This document shows positions 50,352-60,279 of a stretch of DNA of 64,000 nt, piece after piece (the stretch's first letter is position 1; every line of letters begins with the position of its first letter). The notes under the pieces were generated by a model. It made no database searches. It was not told the origin of the DNA and was given only the letters and a program-made list of their open reading frames with translations. Both the position numbers and the translations under genes were made by a program. The DNA is taken from contig CANQOL010000004.1 in the NCBI GenBank assembly GCA_947625475.1, positions 1 through 64,000 on the forward strand, given 5' to 3'. This DNA is from an uncultured Acetatifactor sp. Lineage in GTDB: Bacteria; Bacillota; Clostridia; Lachnospirales; Lachnospiraceae.

Positions 50352-53300
50352 TCTTCCCTTTCCCGCGCCGGATTTTCCTGACGCAGACAATGCACAGGAG
50401 CACCGCCAGCCCGGCGCCCGCCGCCGCAGCAGCCGGGATCACCCAGGAGGCGCCCTCCGCCGGCTGGATGCAGAAGGTGCCGGAGGGCCCCGTCATTGTA
50501 AGGCAAAGATAGCTGCCGTTGACGGTGCTCTCCCTCTGCACCCACCAGCCCTCCTGCTCCTGCCAGACCTGGGCCCGGCCGCCGCCGCGGTTCAGCAGAC
50601 GTATGGGGACGGGCTCCGTCCCGGCCAGCTGGGCGCCGGTCAGGGTCACCTGCCAGACCGTCCCCTCCGGGGCTTCCTCAGGCGGGGACATCTCCCCGGG
50701 GGCCACCTCAAGGAGCACATCCTCCGTAAACTGTCCCTCCGCCAGGGCCAGGGCAAGCTCTCCCTCCTGCTCCCGGCTGGCCGTCAGGGTAATCCAGGGG
50801 CTGTAGACCGCCTCCAGCGTCACATCCGAATGGATCCCCTGGGGATCAAATTCCGGCCAGACGCCGTAACAGCCCTCCTGTTCCGGAACCTCCGGCAGCT
50901 CCAGCCGGCTCAGATCCTCCCCGAACCGGAAGGGAATCCGGGCCACCGTCTCCCCCTGTGCCCGCAGAGTCAGTGCAAAGGAGAGGAATTCCGCCGGCGC
51001 CTGCTCCTGCGCCTGAAGCGCCTCAAAGGGGGCGGGCTCCGCTATCCCCCCGTAGCTGACGCCGTCGATCCCCGCCAGCCCCATGTCCAGGAACAGATTG
51101 TCCTGTATGTCGCCCCGGGCCAGATCCGCGTCTCCGGCAATGCTTCCCACATACTCCGTCCCGCTTACAATTTGGGCGATAGAACGGCAGCCGGTCCCCT
51201 GGCGGAGCCATCCGGCAATCCCGCCCACATACTCGCTGCCCTGCAGACTGCACTTGGCCCAGCACTCCCGGACGGCGGCGTCGGCATACCCGGCGATCCC
51301 GCCTACATAGCTGACACCGGTTACGCCTCCGTAGTTCTCACAGTCGATGGCAGTCCCCAGATCCATCCGGCCCGCCGCGCCTCCTACACAGTCCCGCTTG
51401 CCGATAATTTCCCCGCGGTTGACGCAGCCCTGCAGAATGGCCTTCAGCTCATAGGTGCTGCCGAAGGTCATGGGGGAAGCGTCGTCCTCCGGATCCAGGC
51501 TGTACTCCACAGCCACCGCCCCGGCGATGCCTCCCACGTTCCGATCTCCCTCCACCGCTCCGGTGTTGACGCAGTCCTGCGCCTTTCCCATGCGGGTGCC
51601 TTCAATATCTTCCTCCGAAACATCTCCGAACAGCTCCGCCGGCTGATCCCCCGTCTGCACGTGATCCATCATATCCAGCATCAGATTCAGGATTTTCGTG
51701 ATCTGCAGGCTGATGGCCCCCAGATCGTCCGAAAGGGCGGATCCGGCGCTGTCCGCGCTGGCCTGAAGCCCCTTCAGGTTTTCCGACAGATCTGTCAGAG
51801 ATACATAAAGTCCGTCCCCCGCATCCCGGGCCTCCCGGCCCAGGGGCGTAAACTGCACATTCCCGTCCCGGGCCAGCTGCCGGGAGACATTCCCCAGGAT
51901 TGCGGAGGCATTCCCCAGCTCTCCGGCCGCCTGGGTGCCGGACTTAGCGGCGTCGGAAAATTCCCCCGCAGCCTGGCCCAGGGTATCGGAGGCGGACGCG
52001 GCGGCGGCCAGGGTATTCTCCAGCTGCCCCATGGCGGCGGTCATATGCTGGGAAGCCGCTTCCAGGCTCTCCAGCCCGCCCTTCATACTCTCCAGGGCGG
52101 CCTGGATCTGGGGCCAGCTGATCTGTGTATTGTCAGAGACGGTTCCTATGGCCGATCCAATCTCTCCCAGCGCTTCCCCCGCCTCCCCCATGGCCCCTCC
52201 CAGGTCTGAGAGGGACTGGGTAATCTGCTCCAGCTCCGGGAGGTCTCCCTGCCCGCTCCATGCTTCCTTCAAAGCCTTCAGGGCACTGTCCGCCTCTCCC
52301 AGGGCGCCGCCCGCTTGTCTGAGGGCCTCCCCCAGACGGCGGTTCGCCTCCTTCACTGCCTCCTGGTCCCGGACGGCCACGGCCTGCTGCAGATCCTGCA
52401 GAGCGCCGTTCATCTCCCCGGCGGCCTGGGACAGGGCGCTTCCCGCCGCCCGAAGGCTGGCCAGGGCATCCCGGGCCTTGGTCACGGCATCCTCCGCCAG
52501 ATCCCCGCCGGCCTCAAGCGTATCCAGCGCCCGGCTAAGCCCGTCTCCCAGGGACTGGAGGTTCATCCCCGCCCTGGAAAACGCATCCAGCGCCGGGCCC
52601 ATGCCCTCCAGCGCGGCGGTGACGGCAGAAAAGAGTGTGTTCAGTTCCCCCAGGCTGCCGTCGGCGGCGGAGGTCACCTGATCCAGCAGGACCTTTGTGT
52701 GATTTCTGGCCGTGTCGGCATCATTCCCGATGGCGGTGAGCCTGGCGGAGATATCCGTCCGTCCGGCATCCGTGCGCTCCAGGGCCCGGTCAATCATGGT
52801 ATTCAGCGTATTCAGCTCCTGCCGCAGGCGGCCTAAGGTATCCCCGTCCGTATTCAGCACAATATCCGGCTCCGCCTGCCCCACGATGCCTCCCACGTCC
52901 TTGCGGCCGCAGACGGCGCCCTGGTTGGAGCAGTCCCGCATATACCCTGCCTGGCGGCCCGCCACGCCGCCCAGATTGTATCCCACATGCTGATAGCCCA
53001 CTGCTCCCCGGTTGACACAGCCCTGCACAATCCCCTCGGAATAGCCCGCAATGCCCCCGGTATCGGTGTGACTGCCCACTATCTCCTCGGCCTGTGTCTG
53101 CGCCTCCTCTCCCGGCAGGGACAGCTGGTCCAGAGCGCTCTCGCCTGCCGCCCCGGCAAACTCATCCGGGCTGGAGGTATTGACTGCGGCGCCGTTTTCA
53201 CAATTCAGGACAAGGCCCAGGCTGCGCCCCACGATGCCGCCGGTCCCGTTTTCCCCGGACACGGTGCCCTCCGCCAGGCAGTCCGCCACCTCTCCCTGGG

Positions 53301-53802
53301 CCTCATTGAGACCCACAATGCCTCCCACGGAGGACTTGCCCGCCACGGTTCCCCGGAAGGTACAGCCCTCAACGACTCCCGCGCTGCATCCCGCGATACC
53401 GCCCACGCTGTCCGCGCTGCCCCCGGGCGCCACCCTGCCGGACACATGCAGATCCTGCACCCTCGCCCCCTCCTGAAGGAAGCGGAACAGGCCCACACAG
53501 GATCCGTCCTCCGTGAGCTTTAACCCGGAAATCGTATGGCCCTCTCCCAGAAAGGTCCCCCCGAAGGAGGGGATGGGCGCAAAGTCACTGCCGGTCAGAT
53601 TCAGGTCCGCCGTAAGGACCACTGTCCTTCCCTGAGACCAGGTGTCCAGAGAGCAGCTTTGGGAAAGCGCCAGCAGATCCTCCACAGAGGAAATATTCAC
53701 CCGCTCCCCCTCTTCGTCCTCCTTCGCCCCGGCGGGCAGCATCACCCCCGCCAGAAGGCACAGGGACAGGAAAATTGCGAAAAACCGCTTCCCTCTACGC
53801 AT
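50269..53802 (-). CDS. Giant surface protein with GLUG repeats and a helical insert
   Basis: This protein has about 1,177 residues. A signal peptide (RRGKRFFAIFLSLCLLAGVMLP) is followed by about 280 residues of GLUG-like beta-helix repeats (VGGIAG, VGGIVG, TGGIVG, GGVAG). About 420 residues of alanine-rich coiled helix come next (roughly 320-740). Further GLUG repeats run to about 920, then a beta-rich region, and a C-terminal helix (WVIPAAAAAGAGLAVLLCIVCV) with a basic tail. The helical part recalls the extracellular region of YhgE/Pip-like and EsaA-like proteins. Its start overlaps the RND transporter stop by 8 bp, so the two proteins probably work together in export across or within the envelope. 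Confidence 0.7.
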   Translation of the reverse strand: MRRGKRFFAIFLSLCLLAGVMLPAGAKEDEEGERVNISSVEDLLALSQSCSLDTWSQGRTVVLTADLNLTGSDFAPIPSFGGTFLGEGHTISGLKLTEDGSCVGLFRFLQEGARVQDLHVSGRVAPGGSADSVGGIAGCSAGVVEGCTFRGTVAGKSSVGGIVGLNEAQGEVADCLAEGTVSGENGTGGIVGRSLGLVLNCENGAAVNTSSPDEFAGAAGESALDQLSLPGEEAQTQAEEIVGSHTDTGGIAGYSEGIVQGCVNRGAVGYQHVGYNLGGVAGRQAGYMRDCSNQGAVCGRKDVGGIVGQAEPDIVLNTDGDTLGRLRQELNTLNTMIDRALERTDAGRTDISARLTAIGNDADTARNHTKVLLDQVTSAADGSLGELNTLFSAVTAALEGMGPALDAFSRAGMNLQSLGDGLSRALDTLEAGGDLAEDAVTKARDALASLRAAGSALSQAAGEMNGALQDLQQAVAVRDQEAVKEANRRLGEALRQAGGALGEADSALKALKEAWSGQGDLPELEQITQSLSDLGGAMGEAGEALGEIGSAIGTVSDNTQISWPQIQAALESMKGGLESLEAASQHMTAAMGQLENTLAAAASASDTLGQAAGEFSDAAKSGTQAAGELGNASAILGNVSRQLARDGNVQFTPLGREARDAGDGLYVSLTDLSENLKGLQASADSAGSALSDDLGAISLQITKILNLMLDMMDHVQTGDQPAELFGDVSEEDIEGTRMGKAQDCVNTGAVEGDRNVGGIAGAVAVEYSLDPEDDASPMTFGSTYELKAILQGCVNRGEIIGKRDCVGGAAGRMDLGTAIDCENYGGVTGVSYVGGIAGYADAAVRECWAKCSLQGSEYVGGIAGWLRQGTGCRSIAQIVSGTEYVGSIAGDADLARGDIQDNLFLDMGLAGIDGVSYGGIAEPAPFEALQAQEQAPAEFLSFALTLRAQGETVARIPFRFGEDLSRLELPEVPEQEGCYGVWPEFDPQGIHSDVTLEAVYSPWITLTASREQEGELALALAEGQFTEDVLLEVAPGEMSPPEEAPEGTVWQVTLTGAQLAGTEPVPIRLLNRGGGRAQVWQEQEGWWVQRESTVNGSYLCLTMTGPSGTFCIQPAEGASWVIPAAAAAGAGLAVLLCIVCVRKIRRGKGKTKRRADGGKRPPEPGRSEGSDTQRSQR

Positions 53803-56254
53803 CCTGACCGCCTCCTTCCTCCCCATTTTCCTCCGGTTCCTTCAGACTGCCCGCCGCCACCGCGGCATTCAGGCTCCCCCGCAGGATCCCGCTGAAATTG
53901 CCGTCTACCATACCGGAGATATATCCCCTCACATGGCCCTCCAGACGCATAATGCCGGTCCTGTTTTGAATGGGCAGAGGGCTCTTTAAGGTAAAGGCGG
54001 TTTTTTCAATGATAGTATCCCCCAGCAGCAGGATCTGGGGCAGCACCGCCATCACCAGGAAAATGGAAATCAGCGTCCCGCGGCCCAGACACACCCCGAT
54101 GGAGGAGATGGCCGGACTGGAGGATAAGAACCCGATCAAAATACCTGCGGAGGCCAGAATGGTGCCGGAGGTGACGATGGTGGGGAATGCCTCGTTGAGG
54201 GACTCCACCACCGCCTCCTTCAGAGGCATGACCTTCTTCAGCTCCGTATACCGGCTGGCAATGACAATGGCATAGTCGATGTTGGCGCCCATCTGGATGG
54301 AGCTGACCACCAGATAGCTGAGGAAAAAGAGCTTTTCATCCATCAGGTAGGGGAAGGAGAAATTGATCCACACGCTCCCCTGAATCACAAGGATCAGCAG
54401 CACCGGCAGGCCGGCGGACTGGAAGGTAAACATCAGGACCACCACCACAAACACAATGGTCAGGATACTGATCAGCAGGTTGTCGTTCACAAAGGAAGCG
54501 GAGAGGTCAAAATCACTGGTGGAATTCCCCACCAGCAGATAATCGTCATAGTACCGCCCGGCGGTCTCATGCAGGGTATCCAGGAAATCGAAGGTCTCCT
54601 GACTCTCCTCCGGCAGCGCCAGCTGAAGGACCAGCCGGCTGTAGTCAGTCCCCTTTAATTGAAGCTGGGCATCGGACAGCTGGCCGTACAGATCGTTGAT
54701 CTCGTCCGTCATCTCCTGGTCCAGAGTGACATACCCTTCCTCCATCTGGTCGTGGACAAACAGGAACATATCCAGCAGGGGCACGCGATAGCTGTCCACG
54801 CCGCTCACCAGCTGTCCGTAGGTTTCCTGATTGACGGCGTAGGCCGAATAGAGCAGCCTTGCGGCCTCAATATCCAAATCCGTCAGCTCGGCAAACTGCC
54901 GGGGCGTCAGCCGGTCCGTAAGCACATACCCGTCCTTTGCCTCCACGTTGGCCAGCCCCAGCACCGATTCCACCTGGGGCATAGCCGCCAGATCCCGGAG
55001 CAGGCGTTCCTCCCTGTCGTAATCTCCCGCCTCCACCAGCATGGCCAGGGTATTCTGGGCCCCAAAGGTGCCGTTGACCTTTTCCTGGGCAATCTGGCTG
55101 TCATTTTTGGTGAAGGTGGAAAGCCCGGTCTGTCCGTAGGCGTAGGGACAGCGGTTGGAGAAAACAAACCCGCCGATCAGCGCCAGCACAAACAGCGGGG
55201 GAAGCACAAACCGCAGCTTCACCACCAGGCGGCCCCAGCCGCTGATCTTCGGCACAAAGCTGCGATGGTGGGTCCGGTCGATCAGGCGGCTGAAGCTCAT
55301 GAGCAGCCCCGGCATAAAGGTGAACACCGACAGCAGACTGAGCACAATGGCCTTCATCAGCACAATCCCCAGATCCTTGCCGATGCCGAACCGCATAAAG
55401 CACATGGCCCCCAGGCCGGAGAGCGTGGTAAGAGAGCTTCCGGAAATCTCCGGGATGGCCTTGCTCAGGGCGGTCACCACAGCCTCCCTTGCCTCCATCC
55501 GCTCCCGTTCCTCCGTGTACCGGTGGCAGAGAATAATGGCATAGTCGATGGCCAGCGCCAGCTGCAGGACCACCGCCACCGAGTTTGACACAAAGGAAAT
55601 CTCCCCCAGCAGGAAGTTGGTTCCCTTGTTCAGCAGCGCCGCCAGCCCAAAGGTAAGAATCAGCACCGGGATCTCCATGTAGGTCTGGGAGGTGAACAGC
55701 AGCACCAGCAGGATAATGACCACGGCCACCACCATAACCACCTGCATCTCCGCGTCCAGGCTGGCCGAATCGGAGGCCCCCGTATCGCCGGTCACATACA
55801 CGTCATACCCCTTGAGGGCCTCCTTTATCCGCTCCAGCGCCTCCAGGCTCACCGAATCCTGGGCCGTTCCCTCGTAGGTGACGGTAAACAGGGACGCCCC
55901 GGTCTGATAGTGCTCCGGGGTGTTGTCAAACTCCACGGACTTTACCCCCTCCAGGGCCTCCAGCCGGCCGGCCAGCTCCTGCGCCCTGGCGTAAGAAATA
56001 TTGTCCACTAAAATACGGTTGGTTCCAAAGGTGACGAACTCCTCCTCCATGGCGGTGAGACCCCTGCGGGTCTCCGTCTCCGCCGGAAGGTAACTGGTCA
56101 GATCGTCGTTCACCTTCACCCAGCCGCTGGCAAACACACAAAATACAGCCAGCCCTATGTACAGCAGATAGAATGCCTTTCGCTTATCCACGATAAAGGC
56201 GGAAATCTGCTCCATAGGGCTGCGCTTTTCGCCGCTTTTTTCCTCTTCCTCCAT
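53795..56254 (-). CDS. RND/MMPL-type transporter
   Basis: This protein of about 819 residues has two homologous halves, each with six helices and an extracellular loop region (the MMPL plan). The first half has the intramembrane LALAIDYAIILCHRY segment and the second has MGANIDYAIVIASRY. The aspartates of those segments fit the proton-relay position. The start is the ATG eighteen codons into the open frame, after AAGGAAG. It should export lipids, peptides or other hydrophobic compounds. Its stop overlaps the start of the GLUG-repeat surface protein. Confidence 0.85.
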   Translation of the reverse strand: MEEEEKSGEKRSPMEQISAFIVDKRKAFYLLYIGLAVFCVFASGWVKVNDDLTSYLPAETETRRGLTAMEEEFVTFGTNRILVDNISYARAQELAGRLEALEGVKSVEFDNTPEHYQTGASLFTVTYEGTAQDSVSLEALERIKEALKGYDVYVTGDTGASDSASLDAEMQVVMVVAVVIILLVLLFTSQTYMEIPVLILTFGLAALLNKGTNFLLGEISFVSNSVAVVLQLALAIDYAIILCHRYTEERERMEAREAVVTALSKAIPEISGSSLTTLSGLGAMCFMRFGIGKDLGIVLMKAIVLSLLSVFTFMPGLLMSFSRLIDRTHHRSFVPKISGWGRLVVKLRFVLPPLFVLALIGGFVFSNRCPYAYGQTGLSTFTKNDSQIAQEKVNGTFGAQNTLAMLVEAGDYDREERLLRDLAAMPQVESVLGLANVEAKDGYVLTDRLTPRQFAELTDLDIEAARLLYSAYAVNQETYGQLVSGVDSYRVPLLDMFLFVHDQMEEGYVTLDQEMTDEINDLYGQLSDAQLQLKGTDYSRLVLQLALPEESQETFDFLDTLHETAGRYYDDYLLVGNSTSDFDLSASFVNDNLLISILTIVFVVVVLMFTFQSAGLPVLLILVIQGSVWINFSFPYLMDEKLFFLSYLVVSSIQMGANIDYAIVIASRYTELKKVMPLKEAVVESLNEAFPTIVTSGTILASAGILIGFLSSSPAISSIGVCLGRGTLISIFLVMAVLPQILLLGDTIIEKTAFTLKSPLPIQNRTGIMRLEGHVRGYISGMVDGNFSGILRGSLNAAVAAGSLKEPEENGEEGGGQDA

Positions 56255-56377
56255 TATAAAAACACTTCCTTCCCCGTTTTCAGTATATGCCGGGGCCCGG
56301 CCGCGCAATCAGCCAGGTTCCTGCCGGTACACTGAGCCGAACTGTCAGCGCCGGCTATCGGTCGGTCGCTGCCCTTA

Positions 56378-56406
56378 AGTATAACACCCTTCCCCCAAAT
56401 AATCCA
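56378..56406 (-). promoter_or_regulatory. Promoter of the RND-surface protein operon
   Basis: On the minus strand TATACT (56378-56383) with a 17-bp spacer to a weak TGGATT -35 (56401-56406). A weak -35 next to repeats suggests an activator. Confidence 0.55.
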
Positions 56407-56409
56407 GAT

Positions 56410-56457
56410 AAATTTCCGCCGGGGCACTGGGACGCAAATTTCCGCCGGGGCACTGGG
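56410..56457. repeat. Pair of 22-bp direct repeats between divergent promoters
   Basis: Two identical copies (56410-56431 and 56436-56457) are spaced 26 bp apart, adjacent to the -35 of the leftward promoter and 21 bp from the rightward one. They probably bind a regulator. Confidence 0.7.
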
Positions 56458-56477
56458 GCCAGGCGGCAATCCGCATA

Positions 56478-56506
56478 TTGATTTTGCCTTCCGGAAAGGA
56501 TACAAT
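56478..56506 (+). promoter_or_regulatory. Promoter of the M42 peptidase gene
   Basis: TTGATT (56478-56483), a 17-bp spacer and TACAAT (56501-56506), 31 bp before the start. Confidence 0.8.
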
Positions 56507-56536
56507 AAAATCAGAGCCCGGAAAGGAGGACTTCCC

Positions 56537-57616
56537 ATGAGCAAAAAGAAAAAGTATTCCAAAAAATATGTGAATTATATTCTGGAGCAGACAGCCGCTC
56601 TTTTGGCCATCCCCAGCCCCACAGGCTACACCGGGGAGGCGGTGGGGTATCTGTGCGAAGAGTACCGCCGGCTGGGGTATGAGCCGGTCCAGACCGTGAA
56701 GGGGGGCCTGCTGGTGGATCTGGGCGGCCCGGACACCGGGGAGGGGCTGCTGCTGGAGGCCCACACGGACACCCTGGGGGCCATGGTGGCCTCTGTGAAG
56801 GGGAACGGGCGCCTTGCCCTCACCCCCCTGGGAGGCCTGGAGCCCAACAATACGGAGGCGGAGAACTGCCTGGTAATCACCCGGGACGGGAAGCGCTACG
56901 AGGGCACCTTCCAGCTGGCCAACGCCTCCGTCCATGTGAACGGCGGCTACGGCTCGGCCAAGCGTTCCTTTGACGGGATGGAGCTGGTGCTGGACGAGGA
57001 TGTGGAGAACCCAAAGGACGTGGAGAAGCTGGGAATTTCTGTGGGAGATATCGTGGCCTTTGACCCCCGCACCCGCTTCACACAGTCCGGCTACCTGAAG
57101 AGCCGTTTTCTGGACGACAAGCTCAGCGTGGGGATTCTCCTGGGCTATGCCAGGTGGCTGAAGGAGGAAAATGTGACCCTCACCCGACGGGTATACCAGC
57201 ACATTACCGTCTACGAGGAGGTGGGACACGGGGCCTGCGGCACGGTGCCGAAGGGAGTCTCCGAAGTCCTTTCCGTGGACATGGGCTGCGTGGGGGAGGG
57301 CCTTGGCTGTACGGAGCGCCAGGTGTCCATCTGTGCCAAGGACAGCGGGGGGCCCTATAACTATGAGGTGGTGGGGGCTCTGATTGCCGCCGCCAGGGAG
57401 GCGGATCTGTCCTATGCGGTGGACGTTTATCCCCACTACGGATCCGATGCGGAGGCCGCCCTGGGCGCCGGGTACGATGTGAAGCACGGCCTGATCGGGG
57501 CGGGGGTCTACGCCTCCCACGGCTATGAGAGAAGCCACCGGGACGGAGTGAAGAACACCTTTGAGCTGCTGCGCCAGTACATCGGGCACGGGGCGGTCAC
57601 CCAGGAGCAGGAATAA
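56537..57616 (+). CDS. M42-family metallo-aminopeptidase
   Basis: The 359-residue enzyme has the M42 metal and catalytic residues in order: H76 and D78 (EAHTDT), D193 (FLDDKLS), E227-E228 (YEEVGHG), D248 (VDMG) and H328 (ASHGYERSH). Such enzymes trim peptides in the cytoplasm as large oligomers. AAAGGAGG lies six bases before the ATG. It is convergent with rarA and divergent from the RND operon. Confidence 0.88.
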   Translation: MSKKKKYSKKYVNYILEQTAALLAIPSPTGYTGEAVGYLCEEYRRLGYEPVQTVKGGLLVDLGGPDTGEGLLLEAHTDTLGAMVASVKGNGRLALTPLGGLEPNNTEAENCLVITRDGKRYEGTFQLANASVHVNGGYGSAKRSFDGMELVLDEDVENPKDVEKLGISVGDIVAFDPRTRFTQSGYLKSRFLDDKLSVGILLGYARWLKEENVTLTRRVYQHITVYEEVGHGACGTVPKGVSEVLSVDMGCVGEGLGCTERQVSICAKDSGGPYNYEVVGALIAAAREADLSYAVDVYPHYGSDAEAALGAGYDVKHGLIGAGVYASHGYERSHRDGVKNTFELLRQYIGHGAVTQEQE

Positions 57617-57633
57617 GCCCCCGGCGGGCAGGG

Positions 57634-57723
57634 CACTTACGGGTGGAGCACTTACGGGCAGGATACTTACGGACGGGGCACTTACGGGCGGGGCAGTTAC
57701 GGGCGGGGCAGTTACGGGCGGGC
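57634..57723. repeat. Six 15-bp tandem repeats
   Basis: Units of the form CACTTACGGGCGGGG recur six times between the M42 stop and the 3' end of rarA. The last unit runs into rarA coding sequence. Confidence 0.85.
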
Positions 57724-59061
57724 CTCCGGTTCGTCCCCCAGGCCCTTCCAGGCCCGGATCCGCTCCAGGCGCTCCTTTACCGCAGCCTCCGCCCCCTCCC
57801 CGGTGGGCAGGTAATATCTTCGATTCAGGAGCTCATCCGGCAGGCAGTGCATCCGGGTGAGCTTTTCTGCTGTGTCGTGGGCGTACTGGTAGCCCTCCCC
57901 GTAGTGGAGATCCTTCATAAGCCCTGTGGGGGCGTTCCGAATCTGCAGGGGCACGGGCTGGGCCGGCAGCTCCCGGATATCCTTCTGGCTGGCAAGGCAG
58001 CCCATGTACAGGGCGTTGGACTTGGGGGCCATGGACAGATACACCACCGCGTGGGCCAGATGCACGTCGCACTCCGGCATCCCCAGAAAATGACATGCCT
58101 GATAGACGGACACCGCCAGGGGCAGGGCCTGGGAGTCCGCCATGCCCACGTCCTCGCTGGCAAAGCGGATCAGCCGCCTGGCGATATACAGGGGCTCCTC
58201 CCCGCCGTCCAGCATCCGGTTCATCCAGTAGAGGGCCGCGTCCGGGTCGCTGTTGCGCATGGATTTGTGGAGGGCGGAAATCAGATTGTAATGCTCCTCC
58301 CCCTTCTTGTCGTAGAGCAGGGACCTTCGGTTGATACACTGCTCCAGCACCCGCTCGTCCACCGTGACGGTGCCCTCCGAATCCAGCTCCCCGTTTAACA
58401 CCGCCATCTCCAGCGTGTTCAGGGCCGTGCGGGCGTCCCCGTTGGCAAAGGCCGCTATGGCCCGGATCTGGTCCCGGCCGATCACAATGCTCTGCCCGCC
58501 GTAGCCCTTTGGGCTTTTCAGGGCGTGGAGCAGGAGCCTTTCCAGATCCTCCTCCTCCAGGGCCCTGAGCACAAAGACCTTGCACCGGGACAGAAGGGCG
58601 GAGTTGATCTCAAAGGAGGGATTCTCCGTGGTGGCCCCCACCAGGATAATGCTTCCCTTCTCCACATAGGGCAGAAAGGCGTCCTGCTGAGCCTTGTTGA
58701 AGCGGTGGATCTCATCCACAAACAGAAGGGTGCGCATCCCCATCCGGCGGTTTTCCTCTGCCTGGGCCATCACCTCCCGCACCTCCTTGATCCCGCTGCT
58801 CACGGCGGAAAACTCCACAAAGACGCACTGGGTATGGGCGGCGATGATCCGGGCCAGAGTGGTCTTGCCCACCCCCGGCGGCCCCCAGAAGATCATGGAG
58901 GAAATCTGATCCCTCTCAATGAGCTGGCGCAGGATCTTCCCCGGGCCTACCAGGTGCTGCTGGCCCACATATTCCTCCAGGCTCTCCGGCCGCAGCCGGC
59001 TGGCCAGAGGCGCGTAGGCCTTTGCTTCCTCCTGCCCGTCAAACAAACTCATCTGGTACAT
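57712..59061 (-). CDS. rarA: RarA/MgsA AAA ATPase (replication-associated recombination)
   Basis: This 449-residue ATPase has Walker [10 protein letters not shown] at residues 60-68, Walker [11 protein letters not shown] near 112-121 and a sensor region [15 protein letters not shown] that is classical for RarA/WRNIP1. The C-terminal half contains the family's tetramerisation region ([17 protein letters not shown]). It acts at stalled replication forks. It follows the vWA gene by 17 bp and is probably in the same transcript. Its 3' end touches the 15-bp repeats. Confidence 0.9.
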   Translation of the reverse strand: MYQMSLFDGQEEAKAYAPLASRLRPESLEEYVGQQHLVGPGKILRQLIERDQISSMIFWGPPGVGKTTLARIIAAHTQCVFVEFSAVSSGIKEVREVMAQAEENRRMGMRTLLFVDEIHRFNKAQQDAFLPYVEKGSIILVGATTENPSFEINSALLSRCKVFVLRALEEEDLERLLLHALKSPKGYGGQSIVIGRDQIRAIAAFANGDARTALNTLEMAVLNGELDSEGTVTVDERVLEQCINRRSLLYDKKGEEHYNLISALHKSMRNSDPDAALYWMNRMLDGGEEPLYIARRLIRFASEDVGMADSQALPLAVSVYQACHFLGMPECDVHLAHAVVYLSMAPKSNALYMGCLASQKDIRELPAQPVPLQIRNAPTGLMKDLHYGEGYQYAHDTAEKLTRMHCLPDELLNRRYYLPTGEGAEAAVKERLERIRAWKGLGDEPEARP

Positions 59062-59078
59062 AGCTTTCCCTCCGCCTC

Positions 59079-60266
59079 CTACTTTTTCCGCTTTTCAAAC
59101 TCTTTTTGGAACTCCCGGAGATCCTGTCCCTTCAGCACCCGCTCCAGAAGCTGGGGCAGCATCTGGGGATTGCAGGCAAAGCAGGGGATTCCCAGCCCGG
59201 CCACCTTCTGGGCCATCTGGGCATCATAATAGGGGCGCCCCCTGTCGGAGAGGGCCAGCAGGCATATGACCGTCACCCCGCTTCCCTTCAGATCCTCCAG
59301 CCGCCGCAGCAGGGCCGCCCGGTTGCCGCCCTCCTCCAGGTCTGAGATCAGAAAGAACAGGGTCTTTTTGGGATTCTCGATCAAGGTCTGGCAGTAGGCC
59401 ACGGACTGATTGATATCCGTGCCGCCCCCCAGCTGGAAGCCGAAGAGCAGATCCACCGGGTCCTCGCATTTTTCCGTCAGATCCACAAAGGACGTGTCAA
59501 AGGCCACGATGTGGGTGGTCAGGGAGCTCATGCTGGCCAGGATGCAGCTGACCACGGAGGAATAGATCACCGACTCGCCCATGGAGCCGCTCTGATCCAC
59601 GTCCATGATCACATTCCACTTGTTGGCGGCGGTGGTGCTGGTCCGGTCAAAGAAATAAAAATGCTCCGGCACAATGGTCCCCAGCTGGGGATCATAGTGC
59701 TTCAGGTTCCGGGAGATGGTGGTCTTGTAGTCCAGGGCCGCCGCGGAGGGAATGGGGGAGTGCTGCCTGCGGTTTACGGCCGCCGTCACCGCCCGGCGCA
59801 GCTCCTGCTCCAGAAGACGGTTGATATCCTCCACGATTTTGCGGATGAAACGGCGCACGCTCTCCTTGGACCGCTTGGGGATCTGCTCCTTGAGCATCAA
59901 AATGGTGGAGGCCAGGCTCAGGTCCGGCTCCAGATCCTCCAACAGCTCCGGCTCAAAGAGAAGCTGCTTTAAGCCGCAGCGGTTCATGGCGTCCCCCTGG
60001 ATCACCGTCACCAGCTCCTTGTCAAAGAGGGAGCGCACGTCCCCCAGCCAGCGGCTGATCTGAGGGCTGGAGGGCCCCTTCCCGGCTCCGCCCCCGCTTC
60101 CGAAGCCGCCTTGCTCGGTCCGATTGTAGATGGCCGCCAGGGCCTGGTCCATCAGATCCAGCTCCCCGGCCAGGGGCTGCGCGCCCATGGCCTCCATCCG
60201 GCTCTGGCTCTCCTGTCCCAGGATCAGCCGCCAGCGCTGCATTTTCTCCTTTACATCCTCTGCCAT
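59079..60266 (-). CDS. von Willebrand A domain protein (CoxE-like)
   Basis: This protein of about 395 residues has a helical N-terminus and a C-terminal vWA domain with the MIDAS motif DQSGSMGES (D224, S226, S228) and later GGGTDIN and SDLEEGG. The start is the ATG seven bases after GAGG; ten more open codons upstream overlap the DUF5682 gene. With the MoxR-type ATPase upstream it forms the usual ATPase-vWA pair, which assembles or remodels target proteins. Confidence 0.85.
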   Translation of the reverse strand: MAEDVKEKMQRWRLILGQESQSRMEAMGAQPLAGELDLMDQALAAIYNRTEQGGFGSGGGAGKGPSSPQISRWLGDVRSLFDKELVTVIQGDAMNRCGLKQLLFEPELLEDLEPDLSLASTILMLKEQIPKRSKESVRRFIRKIVEDINRLLEQELRRAVTAAVNRRQHSPIPSAAALDYKTTISRNLKHYDPQLGTIVPEHFYFFDRTSTTAANKWNVIMDVDQSGSMGESVIYSSVVSCILASMSSLTTHIVAFDTSFVDLTEKCEDPVDLLFGFQLGGGTDINQSVAYCQTLIENPKKTLFFLISDLEEGGNRAALLRRLEDLKGSGVTVICLLALSDRGRPYYDAQMAQKVAGLGIPCFACNPQMLPQLLERVLKGQDLREFQKEFEKRKK

Positions 60267-60279
60267 ACGCACCTCGTCT

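Noticed and set aside
54659-55588. 309-codon plus-strand open frame
   Set aside because: It is antisense to the RND transporter and lacks recognisable features.
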